Part shown: positions 34,823 through 44,032 of the stretch, piece by piece
Layout of the letters: each line of letters starts with the position of its first letter
Position numbering within the stretch: position 1 is the first letter of the stretch
Source of the DNA: Variovorax paradoxus
Lineage (GTDB): Bacteria; Pseudomonadota; Gammaproteobacteria; Burkholderiales; Burkholderiaceae_C
Assembly (NCBI RefSeq): GCF_018614955.1
Contig: NZ_JAGGNV010000026.1
Location: forward strand, 150,039 to 214,038
Direction: 5' to 3'
Length of the DNA: 64,000 nucleotides
Position numbers and translations under genes: made by a program
Notes under the pieces: generated by a model
What the model was told of the DNA's origin: nothing
What the model saw: the letters and a program-made list of their open reading frames with translations, nothing else
Databases searched by the model: none

Positions 34823-37102
34823 ATGGTGACTCGCAGAACAGTCCTGCTCGGCAGTGCCGGCCTGGTGGGCGCGCTTGGCGCGCTGGCGGTGGGATGGACG
34901 GCCTTGCCACCCAAGCCACGCCTGATCACGACGCAGCCGCTGCCGGTTGGCCCGGGGCAGTCGGCGCTGAACGGCTGGGTCAAGATTGGCGCTGACAACA
35001 GCGTCGGCATCGTGATGTGCAAGGCCGAGATGGGCCAGGGCATCTACACCGGTCTGGCGATGGTGCTGGCCGAGGAGCTCGACGCCGACTGGGCGCAGGT
35101 TCGCGTCGAACGCGCGCCGATCGACAAGATCTACCAGAACATCGCCGCGACCATCGATGGCCTGCCTTTCCACCCCGATGACGACGGCACGCTGAAGGCG
35201 GTGGCCTCGCGGGTCGCGGGCAAGGCGATGCGCGAGATCGGCGTGATGCTCACTGGCGGGTCCTCCAGCATGAGAGACCTGTGGCTGCCGATGCGCCAGG
35301 CCGGCGCGTCGGCGCGCGCGATGCTGGTGGCCGCCGCGGCACAGCAGTGGAAGCTGCCTGCAGCCGAGTGCCGCGTCGAAGCAGGTCGCGTGCTACACCC
35401 GTCGGGCAAGAGCGTTTCATTCGGCGAATTGGCGGCGGCGGCCGCGAGCCAGCCCTTGCCCGACCACGTGTTGCTGAAGGACCCCAAGACCTTCAAGCTG
35501 ATCGGCCAGCCACGGCGCCGCCTCGAGGCCGCGTCCAAGATGGACGGCAGCGCGCGCTTCGGCATCGACGTGCTGCAGCCCGGCATGCAGTACGCCAGCG
35601 TCGAGATGTGCCCGACCCTCGGCGGCCGCGTCGCGAGCTTCGATGCCGCGGAGGCACAGAAGCTTCCCGGCGTGAAGAAGGTGCTCGCGGTGCCCGGCCA
35701 CAATGGCGGCACCGGCGGCGTCGCGGTGATCGCCGACACGCCGTACCACGCGATGCGCGCGGTCAAGGCGGTGCGCGTCGAGTGGGACCACGGCCCCTCC
35801 GCCAGCGCGTCCACCGAAGAGGTCTATGCGCGCCTGGCGCAAGCGCTGGACACGGACGACGGGTTCAACTTCTACAAGCACGGCGACGTCGATGCCGCAT
35901 TGAAGAGCGCCGCGAAGACCGTCAAAGCCGAGTACCGCGCGCCGTACCTGGCCCACGCGACGATGGAGCCGATGAACTGCACCGCGCAGTTCAAGGACGG
36001 CCGTGCCACCGTGTGGGCGGCCACGCAGGTGCCCGACTTGGCCCGCAGCGCTGCGGCCAAGGTATTGGGCCTCGCGCCCGAACTGGTAGACGTGCAGGTG
36101 CAGTTGCTCGGCGGCGGCTTCGGCCGGCGCTGCGAGGTCGACGTGATCGCCCAGGCGGCGGCGATCGCCCGCGACGCCGGCGGCGTGCCGGTGCAGACGA
36201 TCTGGTCACGCGAGCAGGACATGACGCACGACTTCTATCGCCCGGCCTGCGTATCACGTTTTCAGGCCGGACTCGATGCCTCGGGCAATCTGCTGGGCTG
36301 GCTGAACGCTTCGGCAGGCCAGGCCATCGTGCCGCAGGTCATGAAGCGCGTCTTCGACCTGCCCGGCGCCGGACCGGACAAGACCACGTCCGAAGGCGCC
36401 TTCGACCAGCCCTACGAATGGCCCGCCGCGCGCATCGGCCACGAGGCCGTGGAGCTGCCCGTGCCGGTCGGCTTCTGGCGCTCGGTCGGGCATTCGCACA
36501 ACGCCTTCTTCAAAGAGAGCTTCCTCGACGAAGTGGCCACCGCAGCCGGCCGCGACCCGGTGGCCTTGCGCGCCGCGCTGCTGACCAAGCACCCGCGCCA
36601 CCTGAAAGTGCTGCAGCGCGCCGCCGAGCTGTCGGGCTGGGACCGGCCCTTGCCTGCGTCCGCCGATGGCGCCAAGCGCGCGCGCGGCGTGGCCTTGCAT
36701 CAGTCCTTCGGCTCGATCGTCGCGCAGGTGGCCGAGGTGTCGGTGTCCGCGGACAAGCGCATTCGCGTTCACCGCGTCGTCTGCGTGATCGACTGCGGCA
36801 TCGCGGTCAACCCGAATCTGATCCGCCAGCAGATGGAAAGCGCCATCGTCTATGGCCTGTCGGCGGCGCTGAACGACGAGGTGCAGATCGAGAAGGGCCA
36901 GGTCCAGCAGACCAACTTCCACAACCACCCGGTGCTGCGGCTGGACGAATGCCCGGTCATCGAGACCGACATCATCGCCAGCGACGAAAGCCCCGAAGGG
37001 GTCGGCGAACCGGGGACGCCGCCGATCGCCCCCGCGGTCGCGAATGCCTTGTTCGCCCTCACGGGCCAGCGGCTGCGCAGCCTGCCGCTGAAGCTTGCCT
37101 AA
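34823..37102 (+). CDS. Molybdenum hydroxylase large subunit, isoquinoline 1-oxidoreductase beta-like
   Basis: The 759-residue protein belongs to the xanthine oxidase family. It begins with a twin-arginine signal ([18 protein letters not shown]), so it is probably exported folded with its cofactor. Family sequences include [51 protein letters not shown] and, at the C-terminal end, [14 protein letters not shown] with the catalytic Glu of the active site. It would hydroxylate a heterocycle or aldehyde using water. The 2Fe-2S subunit is encoded right after it; the order large-then-small is reversed compared with the classical iorA-iorB order. Confidence 0.92.
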   Translation: MVTRRTVLLGSAGLVGALGALAVGWTALPPKPRLITTQPLPVGPGQSALNGWVKIGADNSVGIVMCKAEMGQGIYTGLAMVLAEELDADWAQVRVERAPIDKIYQNIAATIDGLPFHPDDDGTLKAVASRVAGKAMREIGVMLTGGSSSMRDLWLPMRQAGASARAMLVAAAAQQWKLPAAECRVEAGRVLHPSGKSVSFGELAAAAASQPLPDHVLLKDPKTFKLIGQPRRRLEAASKMDGSARFGIDVLQPGMQYASVEMCPTLGGRVASFDAAEAQKLPGVKKVLAVPGHNGGTGGVAVIADTPYHAMRAVKAVRVEWDHGPSASASTEEVYARLAQALDTDDGFNFYKHGDVDAALKSAAKTVKAEYRAPYLAHATMEPMNCTAQFKDGRATVWAATQVPDLARSAAAKVLGLAPELVDVQVQLLGGGFGRRCEVDVIAQAAAIARDAGGVPVQTIWSREQDMTHDFYRPACVSRFQAGLDASGNLLGWLNASAGQAIVPQVMKRVFDLPGAGPDKTTSEGAFDQPYEWPAARIGHEAVELPVPVGFWRSVGHSHNAFFKESFLDEVATAAGRDPVALRAALLTKHPRHLKVLQRAAELSGWDRPLPASADGAKRARGVALHQSFGSIVAQVAEVSVSADKRIRVHRVVCVIDCGIAVNPNLIRQQMESAIVYGLSAALNDEVQIEKGQVQQTNFHNHPVLRLDECPVIETDIIASDESPEGVGEPGTPPIAPAVANALFALTGQRLRSLPLKLA

Positions 37103-37115
37103 TCCGGAGAACCCA

Positions 37116-37586
37116 ATGACCACGTTGACGATCAATCGCAAGCCCGTTGAAGTGCAGGCCGAGCCCGACACGCCGCTGCTGTGGGTGCTGCGCGGCGAAC
37201 TGCAGATGACCGGCACCAAGTTCGGCTGCGGCATGGCGCTGTGCGGCGCCTGCACCGTGCACATCGATGGCCAGCCGACGCGCGCCTGCGTCACCCCGAT
37301 CTCGGCGGTGGGCACGCGTGAGGTGACCACCATCGAAGGACTGTCCGGGCCGCAGGTGGCCACGCTGAAGGCGGCGTGGGCCGATGTCGACGTGGTGCAG
37401 TGCGGCTACTGCCAGAGCGGGCAGCTGATGGCTGCCGCCGCGTTGCTGAAGCAGAACCCCAAGCCGACCGATGCTGACATCGACGCGGCCATGTCCGGCA
37501 ACATCTGCCGCTGCGGCACCTACCCGCGCATCCGTGCGGCGATCCATCAGGCTTCGGCCATCCACGACATATTGCCGCCCGGGTAG
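37116..37586 (+). CDS. Molybdenum hydroxylase small (2Fe-2S) subunit, isoquinoline 1-oxidoreductase alpha-like
   Basis: The 156-residue protein carries two [2Fe-2S] clusters. The plant-type site reads [14 protein letters not shown], with a further Cys at TRAC, and the second site reads CGYCQSGQ and CRCGTY. It passes electrons from the molybdopterin subunit encoded 13 nt upstream. A longer reading from a TTG at 37095 exists, but the ATG at 37116 follows GGAG. No third (cytochrome or FAD) subunit gene is nearby. Confidence 0.93.
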   Translation: MTTLTINRKPVEVQAEPDTPLLWVLRGELQMTGTKFGCGMALCGACTVHIDGQPTRACVTPISAVGTREVTTIEGLSGPQVATLKAAWADVDVVQCGYCQSGQLMAAAALLKQNPKPTDADIDAAMSGNICRCGTYPRIRAAIHQASAIHDILPPG

Positions 37587-37724
37587 TCGAGCTCGACACG
37601 CATCGGTGCCGCGATCCACCAGGCCGCGGCCATGCCGGCGGCCTGAGATCTTTGCGTGACGCATGAAGGAGGAGACGATCTCGGCAACTTTGCGGCGATG
37701 GCGAAACGCCACGCCGCAAATGTC

Positions 37725-37803
37725 TCAGGGCGCGACTTTCAGCATCAGCTTGCCGTTGTGGGACCGTCGAACAGCCTCTGGAAAGTTTCGGCGAAGACCT
37801 CCA
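37725..37803 (-). pseudogene. C-terminal scrap of an MDR (zinc-free) oxidoreductase gene
   Basis: The last codons read SHNGKLMLKVAP-stop, matching the C-terminus of the intact MDR gene at 44878-45888 (SHNGKLMLQVAP). Upstream the frame is broken by one missing base in the Asp-Gly-Ser region: CGGTCCC here, CGGATCGC in the intact copy. The sequence VFAETFQRLFDG continues in another frame. Nothing else of the gene remains. The DNA similarity to 44877-44955 is obvious by eye over about 75 nt. Confidence 0.75.
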
Positions 37804-37857
37804 CATCCGAAGCTCAACGACCACTTTTGACCATCGCCACCGAACTGGAGAAATCGA

Positions 37858-38691
37858 ATGAGCAACCCGAGCACCATCATCCTCGAGCGCAACAGCGCCC
37901 GTCTCGCCACGATCACCTTCTCGAACCCCCCGGCGAACGTGACCGTGGGCGAGACCGTGGCCCGACTGGCCGGGATTCTCGGTGAGTTCGAGAAGGACTC
38001 CGACCTTCAGGTCGTCGTCTTCAAGAGCGCCGTGCCCGACTTCTTCCTGAACCACTTCGACTTGGCCGCGGTCGGTGACCTCCCCGTCCCGGAGGAGGGA
38101 GCGCTGCCGATCTGGACCGACCTCGTGGTCCGTCTCACCAAGGCCCCGTTCATCTCGATCGCGTCCATCCGTGGGCGTACCCGCGGCGCCGGCAACGAGT
38201 TGGCCTTGGCCTGCGACCTGCGGTACGCGAGCCTGGAGAAGGCGATGTTCGGCCAGCCCGAGGTGGGAGCGGGACTGCTGCCGGGCGGCGGAGGAACCGA
38301 GCGGCTCCCCCGCACGATCGGCCGCGACCGGGCCCTGGAAGCGATCCTGAGCAGCAGCGACTACGACGCCGCGCTGGCCGAGCGCTGGGGCTGGGTAACC
38401 CGGGCTCTGCCCGACACAGAGCTGGACGGCTTCGTAGACGCCATGGCCGCCCGCCTGGCAAGCTTCGACAAGACCTCGCTGGCCACGGCCAAGGCCATGG
38501 TCAACCGAGCGACCCTTCCGCCCGAGGCGGACCTGGTCGCAGCCTTCCACGATTTCGCCAAGTCCCTCACCCTGCCGGGCTTCACCGCCCGCGCAGCAGC
38601 CAGCAAGGTAATGAGCGCCGAGGAGTTTGTCCAATTCGAGCTCAACATGGGCGAGTACATCGGCATCGCCAACCAGAAGGCGTCCTCCTGA
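37858..38691 (+). CDS. Enoyl-CoA hydratase/isomerase family protein
   Basis: The 277-residue crotonase has both glutamate positions (GAGNELALACDL and GQPEVGAGLL) and a GGGGTERLPR loop, so hydratase chemistry is possible. The N-terminus (MSNPSTIILERNSARLATI) and the SNPPANVTV segment are less like the other crotonases of the window. It pairs with an alpha/beta hydrolase gene 45 nt downstream, and the two-gene block is bracketed by scraps of two oxidoreductase genes. Transfer from another lineage is possible but unproven. GGAG lies before the ATG. Confidence 0.88.
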   Translation: MSNPSTIILERNSARLATITFSNPPANVTVGETVARLAGILGEFEKDSDLQVVVFKSAVPDFFLNHFDLAAVGDLPVPEEGALPIWTDLVVRLTKAPFISIASIRGRTRGAGNELALACDLRYASLEKAMFGQPEVGAGLLPGGGGTERLPRTIGRDRALEAILSSSDYDAALAERWGWVTRALPDTELDGFVDAMAARLASFDKTSLATAKAMVNRATLPPEADLVAAFHDFAKSLTLPGFTARAAASKVMSAEEFVQFELNMGEYIGIANQKASS

Positions 38692-38736
38692 TCTCGGACG
38701 ACGCAGCCTGATCACCACAACCCGAAGGAGCACATC

Positions 38737-39594
38737 GTGACCACCCCTACCGCCTACTCCCCGACAACCGTGAAAACGCAGTACGTCGATGCCGGATCAA
38801 CCCGCTACGCCTACCGCAGGATCGGCGTCCAGAAAGGCACCCCGGTGGTGCTGCTGCATCGCTTCAGGGCCACCATCGACTGGTGGGACCCGGCGTTCGT
38901 CGAGGCACTCGCTGAAGAGCGTGACGTGATCCTGTTCGACAACGTCGGCATTGGCTATACCAACGGTGCGCCGATGGACAGCGTGGGCGCCTACGCCGTC
39001 GGAGCCACCGCCTTTATCGAGGCCCTCGGCCTGTCGCAGGTCGACCTCCTCGGCTGGTCCTTCGGAGGCGTCGTGGCCCAGGAGATCGTGCTCCAGCGGC
39101 CCGACCTCATCCGCAAGCTCGTCGTTGCCGGCAGCGGCTCCGGCTCAGCTCCTGGCATGCCCGCGATGGGCCAGCGCGTCTCGAGCATCATGCTCAAGCC
39201 CAAATCCGACCTCGAGGATGTGCTCTACCTGTTCTACCCGGAGACCGATGCTGCCCGCGCCAAGGGCGTGGAGCACTTCAGCAAGATCGCCGCGGACATG
39301 CCGGAGAACGCGCCCATCGTCACACAGGAAGCCGCGATGGGCCAACTCGCAGCCATCACTGCAACGCTGACAGCACCGTGGGAGCAGGTCGCCGCCAACC
39401 TGAAGAAGATCACTCTGCCGGTGCTATACGCCAATGGCGCTCACGACGTCATGATCGACGCGTTCGCGTCGTACGCGGCGGTTCAGGTACTGCCGAACGC
39501 CAAGCTCGTCCTGTACAGCGACGCCGGACACGCCTTCCTGTTTCAGCACCTCGAGGAGTTCACCGCCGACGTGAAGGTCTTCCTCCGCGACTGA
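38737..39594 (+). CDS. Alpha/beta hydrolase
   Basis: The 285-residue protein has the nucleophile elbow GWSFGG with Ser108, a strand VVLLHRFRAT (oxyanion region) and a C-terminal AGHAFLFQH with the catalytic His. The start is a GTG preceded by GAAGGAG. The cap region is small. Substrate candidates are esters, lactones or epoxides; nothing in the sequence picks one. It is co-directional with the crotonase gene upstream and followed by a truncated oxidoreductase start. Confidence 0.86.
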   Translation: MTTPTAYSPTTVKTQYVDAGSTRYAYRRIGVQKGTPVVLLHRFRATIDWWDPAFVEALAEERDVILFDNVGIGYTNGAPMDSVGAYAVGATAFIEALGLSQVDLLGWSFGGVVAQEIVLQRPDLIRKLVVAGSGSGSAPGMPAMGQRVSSIMLKPKSDLEDVLYLFYPETDAARAKGVEHFSKIAADMPENAPIVTQEAAMGQLAAITATLTAPWEQVAANLKKITLPVLYANGAHDVMIDAFASYAAVQVLPNAKLVLYSDAGHAFLFQHLEEFTADVKVFLRD

Positions 39595-39643
39595 GAACGC
39601 TATTGCCTGACCGACCGTTGGTGGGTCCAGTGGAGAAGCCGAC

Positions 39644-39709
39644 ATGAAAGCAATACAGATAGACACGCCCGGTGGCGCCGGGCGACAGAGCAAACGTCGC
39701 TCGCTATGA
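39644..39709 (+). pseudogene. N-terminal scrap of a quinone-oxidoreductase-like MDR gene
   Basis: A good ribosome site (GGAGAAG) precedes an ATG and 21 codons, MKAIQIDTPGGAG then RQSKRRSL-stop. The first 12 residues are the usual start of zinc-free MDR oxidoreductases (MKAIxI...GGP). After that the reading fails, so this is the front end of a deleted gene. Together with the tail at 37725-37803 it frames the crotonase-hydrolase block. Confidence 0.55.
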
Positions 39710-39758
39710 ATTTCCGGGCTAGGCCAATTTCTCCGCAACGTCTTGGTAAGGAATCGCA

Positions 39759-40700
39759 ATGAACGCCACTTTGAGGCGCGCCGGACTCGCGGTCATTATC
39801 GGCCTCACCGCCCTGATGAGGTGTTCGAGTGTTGGGCCAGTCACGGCAGGCTATGTCCAGCCTCGATCACTCGGGGAGATTCAAGCGAGCCGCGACGTGG
39901 CTTCGGCCTCCGGGCTGCGCCCCAAGGTCGCCCTCGTACTTGGTGGTGGGGGACTTCGGGGGTTCGCTCACACCGGCGTCCTGCGGGCACTTGAGGAGGC
40001 TGGTGTTGACCCCGACATTGTCGTCGGAACCTCTGTCGGCGCGGTGGTCGGGGCGGCCTATGCCAGCGGCATGAGCGCGAGCCAAATCGACCAAGCCAAG
40101 CGGGAGCTGAACCTCTCCTCGCTTTTTGATTGGACCTTCAGTCGAAGCGGCCTCATCCGGGGCAACCGGCTGGCGAAGTGGGTCGATGAGGTAACTCGCG
40201 GCAAGCCAATCGAGTCGTTTCCGCGCCGCTTTGCCGCCGTTGCCACAGACCTGCATACGGAACGCGCCGTGTTGCTCGATAGAGGGGACCCGGGCGCCGC
40301 CGTTCAGGCATCGGCCGCCATCCCTGGCATGGTTGTTCCTGTGAACTATGACGGCGGCGTACTCATTGATGGCGGCATCGCAAGCTTGGTGCCGGTGCGC
40401 TTCGCACGGGCCATGGGGGCCGACTTTGTCATCGCAGTCGATATCTATTGCTCTGGCCCGAGGGCCGATGGACTGGGAGCAGCCACCGTGCTTTACCGCG
40501 TCATGCACGCGCAGAGCTGCATGGTTGCAGCACACGAAATGGCCGAAGCAGACGTGCTCATCGCGCCTCCGATCTCCGTTCCCAAGATGTCCGCCGTAGA
40601 CGAGCAGCGACTTGCCACCCAAGCCGGATACGACGCCGCACGGGCCGCGCTGCCTCAGATTCTGGCGCGTGTTGGTAGTCGGATGGCACAGACGCAATAG
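39759..40700 (+). CDS. Patatin-like phospholipase
   Basis: The 313-residue protein has the patatin signature set: oxyanion loop GGGGLRG at residues 62-68, nucleophile Ser92 in GTSVGAV, and the catalytic Asp204 in IDGG. It would hydrolyse acyl esters of lipids. An N-terminal hydrophobic segment (AGLAVIIGLTALMRCSS) is a signal peptide; Cys22 may be a lipoprotein site, but Arg before it makes the lipobox poor. RssA-type patatins look similar. AAGGAATCGCA precedes the ATG. Confidence 0.9.
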   Translation: MNATLRRAGLAVIIGLTALMRCSSVGPVTAGYVQPRSLGEIQASRDVASASGLRPKVALVLGGGGLRGFAHTGVLRALEEAGVDPDIVVGTSVGAVVGAAYASGMSASQIDQAKRELNLSSLFDWTFSRSGLIRGNRLAKWVDEVTRGKPIESFPRRFAAVATDLHTERAVLLDRGDPGAAVQASAAIPGMVVPVNYDGGVLIDGGIASLVPVRFARAMGADFVIAVDIYCSGPRADGLGAATVLYRVMHAQSCMVAAHEMAEADVLIAPPISVPKMSAVDEQRLATQAGYDAARAALPQILARVGSRMAQTQ

Positions 40701-40758
40701 CGCTGGAGTCCCAACCACATACCCGACCGGCTTGGCCGGCCAATCAAGGACCTTTCCC

Positions 40759-42180
40759 GTGACCGCTGATCCCACCTCTTCACCTTCTGTCGATCTAGTT
40801 CAACTGCTCGCGGCACAGCGCGCAGCGTATCGCCGTGATGGTGCACCTTCGCTTGCCGATCGCCGCGCCGACCTTTCGAAGCTGCGCGCAGCACTGATCG
40901 ACAACCGCAGCCGGATCGAAGCCGCTATCAACACCGATTTCGGTCATCGCTCACGCCACGAGACGAGCATCATGGAACTCGCCGGATTGATCGGCGGGAT
41001 CGACTATCTTCACAAGCATCTTCGGCGCATGATGCGCCCCGAAAAGCGCCACGTCGCAATCCATATGCGCGCCGGCTCGGCACGGGTCGAGTACCAGCCG
41101 CTCGGCGTAGTCGGGGTCATGGCGCCATGGAACTACCCGGTCGTGCTCGCCTTGATGCCCGTGGTGACGGCCATGGCGGCCGGCAACCGCGTGATGCTGA
41201 AGCCGTCGGAGTTCACCCCGACGATCAACGCGCTGCTCCAGGAGATTCTGGGCGCGCTCTTTCCGGTGGACCAGATTGCGGTCGTCAATGGCGATGCCGC
41301 GATCGGTGCGGCCTTCTCCGCGCTGCCATTCGATCACCTGATCTTCACGGGTAGCACGGCCGTTGGACACAAAGTCATGCAGGCGGCCAGCGAGCACCTC
41401 GTGCCGGTCACGCTCGAACTGGGTGGCAAGTCGCCGGTCATCGTCGAAAAGGACCATCCGCTCGATCACGCCAGCGCTGGCATCGTCTTCGGCAAGCTCG
41501 TGAGCGGCGGCCAGACCTGCATCGCGCCGGACTATGCACTCGTGCATGAAGACGATCTTTCCGCCTTTCTGACCAGCTACGATGCCGCCGTCAGTGCCGC
41601 CTACCCCGACGGCCCCTCGGGCGAGGACTACACCTGGGTGGTCAATGACAGGCACCTGGCTCGTCTGAACGGTCTGCTGGAGGATGCCCGCGCCAAAGGC
41701 GCGACGGTGCGCGAGGTTGGCCGTGAGGGACGGAATGCTCACCCCCGTGCGATGCGGCCAACCGTGGTTCTGGGCGTCACCGACGAGATGACGATCGCGC
41801 ATGACGAAATATTCGGGCCGATCCTGCCGGTGTTCACCTATCGCACGATACAAGAAGCGATCGGCTTCATCGATGCGCGCCCCCGCCCGCTCGCGCTCTA
41901 TTACTACGGACATGACCAGGCGAAGCAGCGGCAGGTGCTCGACGGCACGACATCGGGCAACGTCACGATCAATGGCACGATCATGCACATCGCGCAGGAC
42001 GATTTGCCGTTCGGCGGCGTCGGCGCGAGTGGCATCGGCGCTTATCACGGCATCGAAGGTTTTCGCCGACTGAGTCATGCCAAGGGCATCTATACACAAG
42101 GCCGCTGGAACAGCACGACACTGCTCCGCGCGCCATTCGGCAAGCTGGCAGAGCGCATCCTCAGCGTCGTCCTCCGTTGA
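40759..42180 (+). CDS. Aldehyde dehydrogenase, coniferyl-aldehyde dehydrogenase-like
   Basis: The 473-residue NAD(P)-dependent enzyme oxidises an aldehyde to its acid. The catalytic pair is Glu220 in LELGGKS and Cys254 in GGQTCIAPDY. The latter segment, FGPILPVFTY, and the C-terminal DLPFGGVGASGIGAYHG fit the coniferyl-aldehyde/class 3 branch. A longer open frame exists from 40612, but the GTG at 40759 has AAGGA upstream and gives the normal N-terminus. Three small or regulatory genes follow in the same direction. Confidence 0.9.
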   Translation: MTADPTSSPSVDLVQLLAAQRAAYRRDGAPSLADRRADLSKLRAALIDNRSRIEAAINTDFGHRSRHETSIMELAGLIGGIDYLHKHLRRMMRPEKRHVAIHMRAGSARVEYQPLGVVGVMAPWNYPVVLALMPVVTAMAAGNRVMLKPSEFTPTINALLQEILGALFPVDQIAVVNGDAAIGAAFSALPFDHLIFTGSTAVGHKVMQAASEHLVPVTLELGGKSPVIVEKDHPLDHASAGIVFGKLVSGGQTCIAPDYALVHEDDLSAFLTSYDAAVSAAYPDGPSGEDYTWVVNDRHLARLNGLLEDARAKGATVREVGREGRNAHPRAMRPTVVLGVTDEMTIAHDEIFGPILPVFTYRTIQEAIGFIDARPRPLALYYYGHDQAKQRQVLDGTTSGNVTINGTIMHIAQDDLPFGGVGASGIGAYHGIEGFRRLSHAKGIYTQGRWNSTTLLRAPFGKLAERILSVVLR

Positions 42181-42219
42181 GGACGCGCGGTACCCCCTTT
42201 TTTTCCGGAAAGCAAGAAC

Positions 42220-42678
42220 ATGGCCCAAAACGACCACTCACACCTCCACGGCAGTTGCAGCTGCGGGACTTTCTCGTTCAAGACCCGCAAGGCACCGGCC
42301 GCACGCTTCGTCTGCCACTGCCTGTTTTGCCAGGACTTCACTGGCGAGGCGTTCTCCGACGTGTCGGTGCTGATGGGCTATCAGATCGAGATGAAGGGGA
42401 CGGCGGATCTCATTCACAAGAAGTACCGGCTCCCGCCCAACCTCAACCGCGCCCTCTGCGCGAAATGCGGCAAGCCGGCGATGGAGACGATGGGCGCGGG
42501 ACCGTTGAAGCTGGTGTTCGTGCCGTCGAAGAGCTTCGTTGAACAGAAGATGCTGCCCCCGGTTCGGCTGCACGTCTTCTACAACCGGCGCGTGGCCGAT
42601 GTCGCAGATGACCTGCCCAAATATTCGCATTATTGGCCGAGCCAGTTTGCCATCACGAAGACGATCATGGGCTTTTAG
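42220..42678 (+). CDS. GFA family protein (CENP-V/glutathione-dependent formaldehyde-activating-like)
   Basis: The 152-residue protein carries the zinc-binding Cys pattern of the GFA family: HGSCSCGTF, then CHCLFCQDF and CAKCGKP. In this family the zinc ions hold a beta fold related to Mss4; some members help glutathione react with formaldehyde, but most are uncharacterised. It begins 39 nt after the aldehyde dehydrogenase stop, which fits an aldehyde-handling role. It contains no membrane segment. Confidence 0.85.
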   Translation: MAQNDHSHLHGSCSCGTFSFKTRKAPAARFVCHCLFCQDFTGEAFSDVSVLMGYQIEMKGTADLIHKKYRLPPNLNRALCAKCGKPAMETMGAGPLKLVFVPSKSFVEQKMLPPVRLHVFYNRRVADVADDLPKYSHYWPSQFAITKTIMGF

Positions 42679-42722
42679 ATGAAACCGCCACTGCTCGCAT
42701 CTACATCTTCGAGGACCGAGCT

Positions 42723-43019
42723 ATGAAATTTTATTTGTGCAAGTTCATTCCGCCGCGCGCGGATTTCCTGGCAACGATGTCTGCTGATGAAGCCACCTGG
42801 ATGAAACAGCACGCAGCCTATTTGAACGACCTTCTTGCGAAAGACCTTGTCGTCGCGCACGGGCCCGTGATCGATCCAGCCGGTGGCTATGGCCTTTCGC
42901 TCTATCAGGTCCCTGATGATCAGGACATCGCCGAATTGACTTCGGAGGATCCGATCGTCAAGAACGGCGCCGGTCACTACGAGCACTTCCAAATGCCTCA
43001 CTTGAAGGCGCGCGGCTGA
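42723..43019 (+). CDS. YciI-like protein
   Basis: The 98-residue protein has the YciI (dimeric alpha-beta barrel) pattern, with HAAYLNDLLAKDLVVAHGPV containing the His and the GP turn typical of the family, and LTSEDPIVKNG near the end. Some YciI domains hydrolyse or dehalogenate small products; the role here is unknown. GAGGA lies 6 nt before the ATG, and a longer upstream reading overlaps the GFA gene. It follows that gene by 44 nt. Confidence 0.82.
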   Translation: MKFYLCKFIPPRADFLATMSADEATWMKQHAAYLNDLLAKDLVVAHGPVIDPAGGYGLSLYQVPDDQDIAELTSEDPIVKNGAGHYEHFQMPHLKARG

Positions 43020-43092
43020 CGGCGCATCGAGTCCATGCTGACGTCGGTTGTGGACTCTTGTCGCGATCTCGGTCTCCCAACGCAGCGCCACC

Positions 43093-44007
43093 ATGCCCAA
43101 CCCCCAGCACCTCGCCGTCTTCGCGGCCATCATCCAGGCCGGCAGCATCAGCGCGGCCGCCGCCAAGCTGGGTTGCGGCAAGTCCGTGGTGTCGCGCCAG
43201 CTGGCCAAGCTCGAAGAAGAACTCGGTGCCCGGCTGATCCAGCGATCCACCCGTCACCTCTCGCTGACGGAGATCGGACAGCTGGTGTTGCAGCAGGCCC
43301 GCCAGATCGAGCATGCGCTGGAGAACATCGGCCAGATCACCGATCACTACCAGCAGCAGGTGCGCGGCATGCTGCGGGTGTCGGCCGCTGTCGGCGCACA
43401 GCGGCTGCTCGTGCCGCTGCTGGCCGAGTTCACGCTGCTGTACCCGCAGGTCAAGATCGCCTTGCAGCTCGACGACCGGCTGGTGGACCTGATCGCAGAA
43501 CAGGTGGACGTAGCCATCCGCACCTCCGACCTGGTGGATTCGTCGCTGGTGGCACGCAAGCTGGCCGACAACACCAGCATCATCGCGGCCGCGCCGTCCT
43601 ACCTGGCGCGTGCCGGCACACCGCGCACGCCGCAAGAGCTGCGCCAGCATGCCTGCCTCTTGTACGTCAACGGCAGCACCGTCTACGACCAGTGGTCCTT
43701 CGTCGGCGACAACGGCATATATGCGGTGCAGGTCGACGGGCCCTTGCAGATCAACGATGGCGGTTCGCTGGTGACGGCGGCGGTGGCCGGCGCGGGCATC
43801 GTGCGCGTGCAGCGCATGCTGCTGCGGCCGGAACTGGCGCGCGGAGAACTGGTACAGCTGTTGGCGCACTGCCCGCTGCCACCCAGCCCCGTCAGCTACG
43901 CCATCTACCCGGCGCGCGAATTCCTGCCGCTGAAGACCGCCGCGTTCATCGACTTTCTGCAACAGCGCCTACGAGCCGCGCCGCATGCCGAGGTGGTGCC
44001 GCCGTGA
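43093..44007 (+). CDS. LysR family transcriptional regulator
   Basis: The 304-residue protein has an N-terminal winged helix (LAVFAAIIQAGSISAAAAKL, then SVVSRQLAKLEEELGARLIQR) and the two-lobed effector domain typical of the CrgA/DsdC-like LysR branch. The ATG at 43093 gives the usual start, 13 residues before the first helix. It follows the YciI-like gene in the same direction and converges with the metallo-hydrolase gene. LysR proteins usually act on a divergent promoter, but no divergent gene is adjacent, so its target is uncertain. Confidence 0.9.
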   Translation: MPNPQHLAVFAAIIQAGSISAAAAKLGCGKSVVSRQLAKLEEELGARLIQRSTRHLSLTEIGQLVLQQARQIEHALENIGQITDHYQQQVRGMLRVSAAVGAQRLLVPLLAEFTLLYPQVKIALQLDDRLVDLIAEQVDVAIRTSDLVDSSLVARKLADNTSIIAAAPSYLARAGTPRTPQELRQHACLLYVNGSTVYDQWSFVGDNGIYAVQVDGPLQINDGGSLVTAAVAGAGIVRVQRMLLRPELARGELVQLLAHCPLPPSPVSYAIYPAREFLPLKTAAFIDFLQQRLRAAPHAEVVPP

Positions 44008-44032
44008 TTCGCACGCACGGCAACCTCCGGTC

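Noticed and set aside
36254..37363. 369-codon antisense frame over the molybdenum hydroxylase genes
   Set aside because: Composition is typical of an antisense shadow; both plus-strand subunits are complete with cofactor motifs.
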